From assembly GCF_964340395.1 (NCBI RefSeq), contig NC_135563.1, positions 7,627,155 to 7,691,154 of the forward strand: a DNA stretch of 64,000 nucleotides, given 5' to 3'. The translations under genes were made by a program, and so were the position numbers. The notes below the pieces were generated by a model that did not search any database, was not told where the DNA came from, and saw nothing but the letters and a program-made list of their open reading frames with translations. Source of the DNA: Glandiceps talaboti (Eukaryota; Hemichordata; Enteropneusta; Spengelidae). This document shows, piece by piece, positions 59,276 to 64,000 of this stretch; position 1 is the first letter of the stretch; the number at the start of each line of letters is the position of its first letter.

Positions 59276-62200
59276 ATGAAAACAGAGCTACCGAACAACA
59301 CGAAAACAGTACTCTTCACGATGGTTGGTGTCCGGTGTACGATTGTTACCTTCGTTGCTCTGATATGCATCTCTCAAGCAATAGAGACGCCATTGGATAC
59401 GGCAAGTACGTATATGATTTTCTACTTTTCCATGTTCATTACTCGAATTTGAAGTGGAGAAAACAGACAACGATTAATTTTAGTAATAGCTACTAGCTAG
59501 GCATTCGGCCTTCGGGTCAAGTCATTTTAGAAAATGGCCTCCTTGCGATCAAGACTCTTGTCATTGATTCTATGTTAATTTGTTATAAAATCTAAATACG
59601 AAATAAGCCAGATTGCGAGTTCAAGTTCAAGTTTAACAATGAAGGCACGAACCTTGAAAATCAATTTACCCTATAGTACCGTAGGCACTTGACGAGTGAT
59701 ATAACATGTATGTAGTCCGTACATTGTACAATATACATTGTACAACAAAATCAATGGAATCGATTTTTTTTAAATATTAAATTTGGAACTTGAAATTATT
59801 TTTGAAGAAGCGTCTTGATGCTATGATTGCTATAGAAGTATAAATATTTCCGGAGCAGTTGTAATAATATAATTTATTTATTTATTTATTTTTTAAGCCT
59901 TCACATGAAGAGAAACCAAAAAAGAATTAAAACAGAAAACATGATACATTACAATACAATGTTAAAATGGCATCAACAACATGCTAAGAATTTGACAAGT
60001 CTGTGGATCCTTCGCATATAAAAGCTGTCTGACACTGTCTGTCAGCCCATCTGACATGAAATGTTTTCAGATTTTTTAATACCGATGTAGAATATTGAAC
60101 ATGTCAAATATATAGCGAAGAAATGAAATATTATAGTTGTGATACAAATTGCCTGAGTACAGGAGAGTATAACAGTGTGTCCCTCCAGCTTACCACAATA
60201 ATGCAAATTTAGCAGATGCATTATAAAAATAACATGCATGAGAATTATACTAAAAATCAATTTCGTCAGTGTAAAGGAACTGATTTCCACTGACGTTTTC
60301 AATTTTTATCACATTAATTGCATTCAATGATTTTGGCCAATTATGACACAAGCCTGACAAGGTTTACCATGCTCGATAACGATTAAATTCATTTTTTTTT
60401 TGGGACAGAGCATTCATGTGTAGAGTGCAGTTATCACAGGGAGATGCAGGATAGATTAGGAGATTTGTTGAATGCAGCAGAAGGATTAGATGATAGGGTA
60501 AGTAAACTACATGTAGGGTGAAAGTCACTCTCTTGTCACTCCTTTTGTTTTCTTCATAGTATACTAATGCAGTAATATGGCCCAAAGTTTTGCTTTTGAA
60601 TGTTTGACCATACTGAGTGATTGGGGGTCCATAGTCTACAAGATACCTAATTTGTGCCATGTTTTCAGCTATCACTCACACACTAAACAACACAAGTGTA
60701 CATATTTTACAGTGTATGTTTGACCTGACTGTAATATTACTACTAAATACTTTTTCCCTTGTTGACTCTAAGATTGTGTATCAGGTGGGAGTAAAATACA
60801 AAATGTACATTGTATATAGAAAATGGTGTGAAAATCCTGAACACTATCCACCCCCATTTCCATGTTTATTAGGCCTAAAAAAATAGAATTTGTGTGGTTC
60901 CTATTTACGCTCAATTTTAGAATGGGTGGGGTTGGTAGATTTTTAAAGAAAATTTACATATGTGTGTCGAGTTCAGGTGGTTGACAATGTGTTTTCCATT
61001 GTTTTCCATTGTTTTTGTCTGTGTGTTATTAGTTTCTTCCCATCAGATGTACAGCCATTACAGATTTGAAGAACAGTTTTGTATTATCTTTTTAAGTTGA
61101 TGTCGATTTCTGCAAAAATGTTCTTGAATGCGTAAAAACAAAGTTTAGGGTCAGCTGTGAAAAACTAGGTGGGGTTGGCAACTGGATTCAAACTATTTTT
61201 TTTTGGCCTTATCATTTTAACTTGAAAATGAATATTTGGAATTCTTTTGAGTTAAGGTTTGGCAGCCTATGTAAACCCATATCAGTTTATTACCGGAACT
61301 AATACACTCTGCTTCCTGCATGCAGGCAATATCTTATTCTCAAATTTCATAGAAAATGTTTTCAATTTCCTGTAGAGTGGGTGTGTGGTCAGTGGTTTAC
61401 TTTTGTATACCACAAAGTGCGCAGTCAACCATGTACACATATATTTTGTATAACAATATGTTCTCTTAGCCTTGTAAATACAGTGCTTTTCTTAGAAGTG
61501 AGTCAAAGCTATGAAATGAACTATCAAGATCAGTGAGCCTGATCACAAGGTTTCATGTTGAGATAGACACCATAAAGATAACACACAAACATTGTTTACA
61601 CCATGCAGGCTCTGTGTTTAGTTAATGATATAAACAGTAACAGCATGCATCCTACTACACAAGGTATAATCTGTTGAAGTTCAAACAAAATCCATGGTCA
61701 GCAGCCAGTGAAAGTTGATAGAATCTTAAAGTTTAACACATACTCTATTCCCATATTACATGTGTACCTAAAAATGCAGTCAATATGCTGAAACAGTTAT
61801 CTTATATATTTTTTATTATTTAAATTTTAACAAATTGTACTAACTTCCGCTGGCTGCTGACCATGGATTTTGTTTGAACTTCAACAGATTATACCTTGTG
61901 TAGTAGTGTGCATGCTGTTACTGTTTATATCATTAACTAAATACACAGCTGTTAGTGATGTTTGTTTGTGTGTTATGTTTTTGGTGTCTATCTCAACATG
62001 AAACCTTGTGATCAGGCTCACTGATCTTGATAGTTCATTTTGAAGCTTTGACTGGCTTTGGGGAAAAGCAGTGTAAAGAAAGTGAAAGTTTGACTATAAG
62101 CTTACCCCCCCCCCCCCCCCCCCCCCTTTAGTATTTCAGTTTGTGGAATAGATTCATAACAATTGCAACCCCCAATCCCCACCCACCCACATAGCAATAT

Positions 62201-63121
62201 CATGGTGACATTTCTACATACAGTCACATACACGTCTGTATGTCATAGATTTTCAAACAGTTGCTTCTACCCGCACAACTGTTTCTGTGTGTATACATGT
62301 ATATAGCATTATTTGAACTAATCTCACCCACTCACACATTAGTGTTTGCATGTGTATACAATACACATACATGTGGGATAGATTTCAAAAGAAGACAAAT
62401 TCCAACCACAGAAAATGTGTAATGCTGCATTGTATTATCTTCCATGCCAAATATTGCTGTTGGTAAATGTGTCATTTTTCAGACAACCACAATATATTTA
62501 TAGAAAATATTTAAGCATTGTACATGGTAACCAGTGGTCTGTATATTAATAAGCAGATTTCAATAAATATATAAATGTCTTGGTGTTCTTAGAAAAGTTT
62601 ACCTAAAGTTATACAGACCAGAACAGATAATATATATATCAAATGAAGACTCATGTTTTTCAGATAACAAAACAATTTCCAATCTTGTGTTTGGAACAAA
62701 AGTTCACTTTGATACAAAATATATTACACCATGCATAAGCCAAGTTGTTGTCTTTGAACAGAAAATATGGATTATATACCCTGGTGTTCGACATCATGAC
62801 ACCCTGCGTCTATGTCACTGCGGTGCTCAAATGATGAGTGAACATGTTCAAAATCACCATTATTTTCCCAAATTTGTCAAAAATTATACTTGACAAAATA
62901 TATTACATTATTTTTCTTCATTCAGCTGAAAAATACTCGTAGCCTCAGGGTTTTGTCCCTGAGGTCGCTTGTATTTTCCATGGCTGAACAAAATATTGGG
63001 AAATATTATCTAAATATTGTTATGTACTTATTATAAAAGTATATATATTTTTTCTTTCCAGACCAAACAGTTGACTGAGCCATTGAATAAACTGGAGGAT
63101 TGTGATTGTATGAAACCTTAG
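59276..63121 (+). CDS. gene 3b: second copy of the small secreted protein
   Basis: The exons are 59276-59405, 60409-60497 and 63062-63121. Lengths, phases and encoded residues are the same as in gene 3a. See gene 3a for the description. It is more likely an allele than a paralog because the whole neighbourhood is copied up to an assembly gap. Confidence 0.6.
60870..61211. mobile_element. MITE-like element (second block copy)
   Basis: Allelic or duplicate counterpart of 52239-52567, with the same ends. Confidence 0.7.
61479..62075. mobile_element. fold-back element (second block copy)
   Basis: Counterpart of 52836-53431, with both inverted arms preserved. Confidence 0.88.
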
Positions 63122-64000
63122 TATAAGAAGAGGGTGAAATACCGCACAGAAGACCTGTGTACGAGTCACTGTAACTGTATACATAATGAACTGTTATGGA
63201 GCGATGCCAAGGCCCTATGAGTCAGTTTGTTTCTATTTATAGAACGTTGCCCTTGTTTTACCCTGTTGACATCACATACAAAATATGCAAGGGAATTGTT
63301 AATCACTATGGACCGCTTCATTGGCATAACAGCATCATAATGAAGGGTTGCCATATAGTTTATTAAAATAAAAAAGAGATCTTACGTGATATCTGTTTAA
63401 CTGTCTTACCAGGAATTGTCGCATGTAATAATTGTACAGCATATCTACTTATTTTGTTAGTGACCAACTCTCATCTTTGAATCATGAAAAATTGACTCAA
63501 AAAAAAAAAATTATTATATGTTGAAGTCAAATATATACAACTGGTAATCAAGGTCATCTGTTTTCCAAGATAGATGCAAACTAAATCTATTGTTCTTCAA
63601 TGTGGTAGATTACACAAGTGGGTGATAGCGGTTCCTCTGTTGTGTGATTCTAATCACCCTGTGATCAAGATAGTGTAAACATTGGAAGTCCCACAACACT
63701 ATACACTGCAAGTTTATGAAACTTGAACTCCCTACTGAGACCATAATAAAACTAATATCCATTCAAAAGATTATCGCCGTTGTATCATCCTGTTGTGACA
63801 ATAGTTTTAGTTTGTGTCGATCTTAGTAAACTGAAAGGCTCACTTACCAGAGTAATATCAAGGAGGGAATTGTAGCATTAATGTTATCTACGAACACAGC
63901 AAAGCTGTATAAAAAGTTAAATCATTTACTTACAAGATATGTCTTGCAGGTGTACTTCATCAAATATAATATACCATGTTTACGTATATGTATATTCAAT

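Larger units (their letters stand above)
59001..64000 (+). repeat. 5.2-kb duplicated block, copy 2
   Basis: It starts at the first base after the gap and matches 50340 onward through to the window end. Differences are scattered single-base changes, homopolymer changes and a few indels in introns. This is the pattern expected of a second allele. Confidence 0.97.

Noticed and set aside
59276-63121. Gene 3b as a true paralog produced by tandem duplication
   Set aside because: Possible, but the block begins exactly at an assembly gap and differs from copy 1 as alleles do. I keep it as a lower-confidence entry.

Overview
This is eukaryotic, almost certainly metazoan, nuclear DNA. It is AT-rich, with GT-AG introns, lectin-type exons that all break codons in the same phase, tRNA-derived SINE-like repeats, fragments of non-LTR retrotransposons and abundant (ATGT)n, (TCTG)n, (TA)n and (GA)n microsatellites. 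The mixture of secreted lectin genes and DUF6589/OTU-type DNA transposons suggests a marine invertebrate. I cannot name the species or phylum from the sequence.

The core of the window is a tandem pair of plus-strand genes for secreted chimeric lectins. Gene 1 (3.3-18.3 kb) encodes a signal peptide, two pentraxin domains and one C-terminal F-type lectin (fucolectin/FTP) domain. Gene 2 (22.07-39.0 kb) encodes a signal peptide, eight pentraxin domains, a Thr/Pro mucin-like linker and the same F-type lectin domain. Every internal exon junction is phase 1, so whole domains can be added without breaking the frame. In gene 2 this has happened through a 2493-bp two-exon higher-order repeat. A decayed third relative lies at 45.9-46.8 kb. 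Pentraxins and F-type lectins are soluble recognition proteins, so the likely role is extracellular, Ca-dependent binding of microbial or self glycans. This is inference.

The intron that splits the F-lectin domain of gene 1 is swollen to 11.4 kb by a large DNA transposon (about 7.7-15.3 kb). Its polyprotein carries a ubiquitin-like domain ending in Gly-Gly-Gly, zinc clusters, a degenerate OTU-like domain, a DUF6589/RNase-H-like transposase region, a PIN/FEN-like domain and a tesmin/TSO1-like CXC domain. One frameshift and one in-frame stop interrupt it.

The region from 39 to 50 kb is gene-poor and repeat-rich, with LINE fragments, MITE-like elements, hairpins and C-rich repeats. At 50.3-55.5 kb there is a small three-exon gene for a 92-residue secreted cysteine-containing protein. 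The same 5.2 kb recurs at 59.0-64.0 kb, directly after a 100-N gap. This is probably an uncollapsed second haplotype rather than a true duplication.

Other items include a hammerhead-ribozyme-like fold on the minus strand at 36.75-36.85 kb (typical of Penelope-like elements), long fold-back elements, and a 43-bp minisatellite found at both ends of the window.
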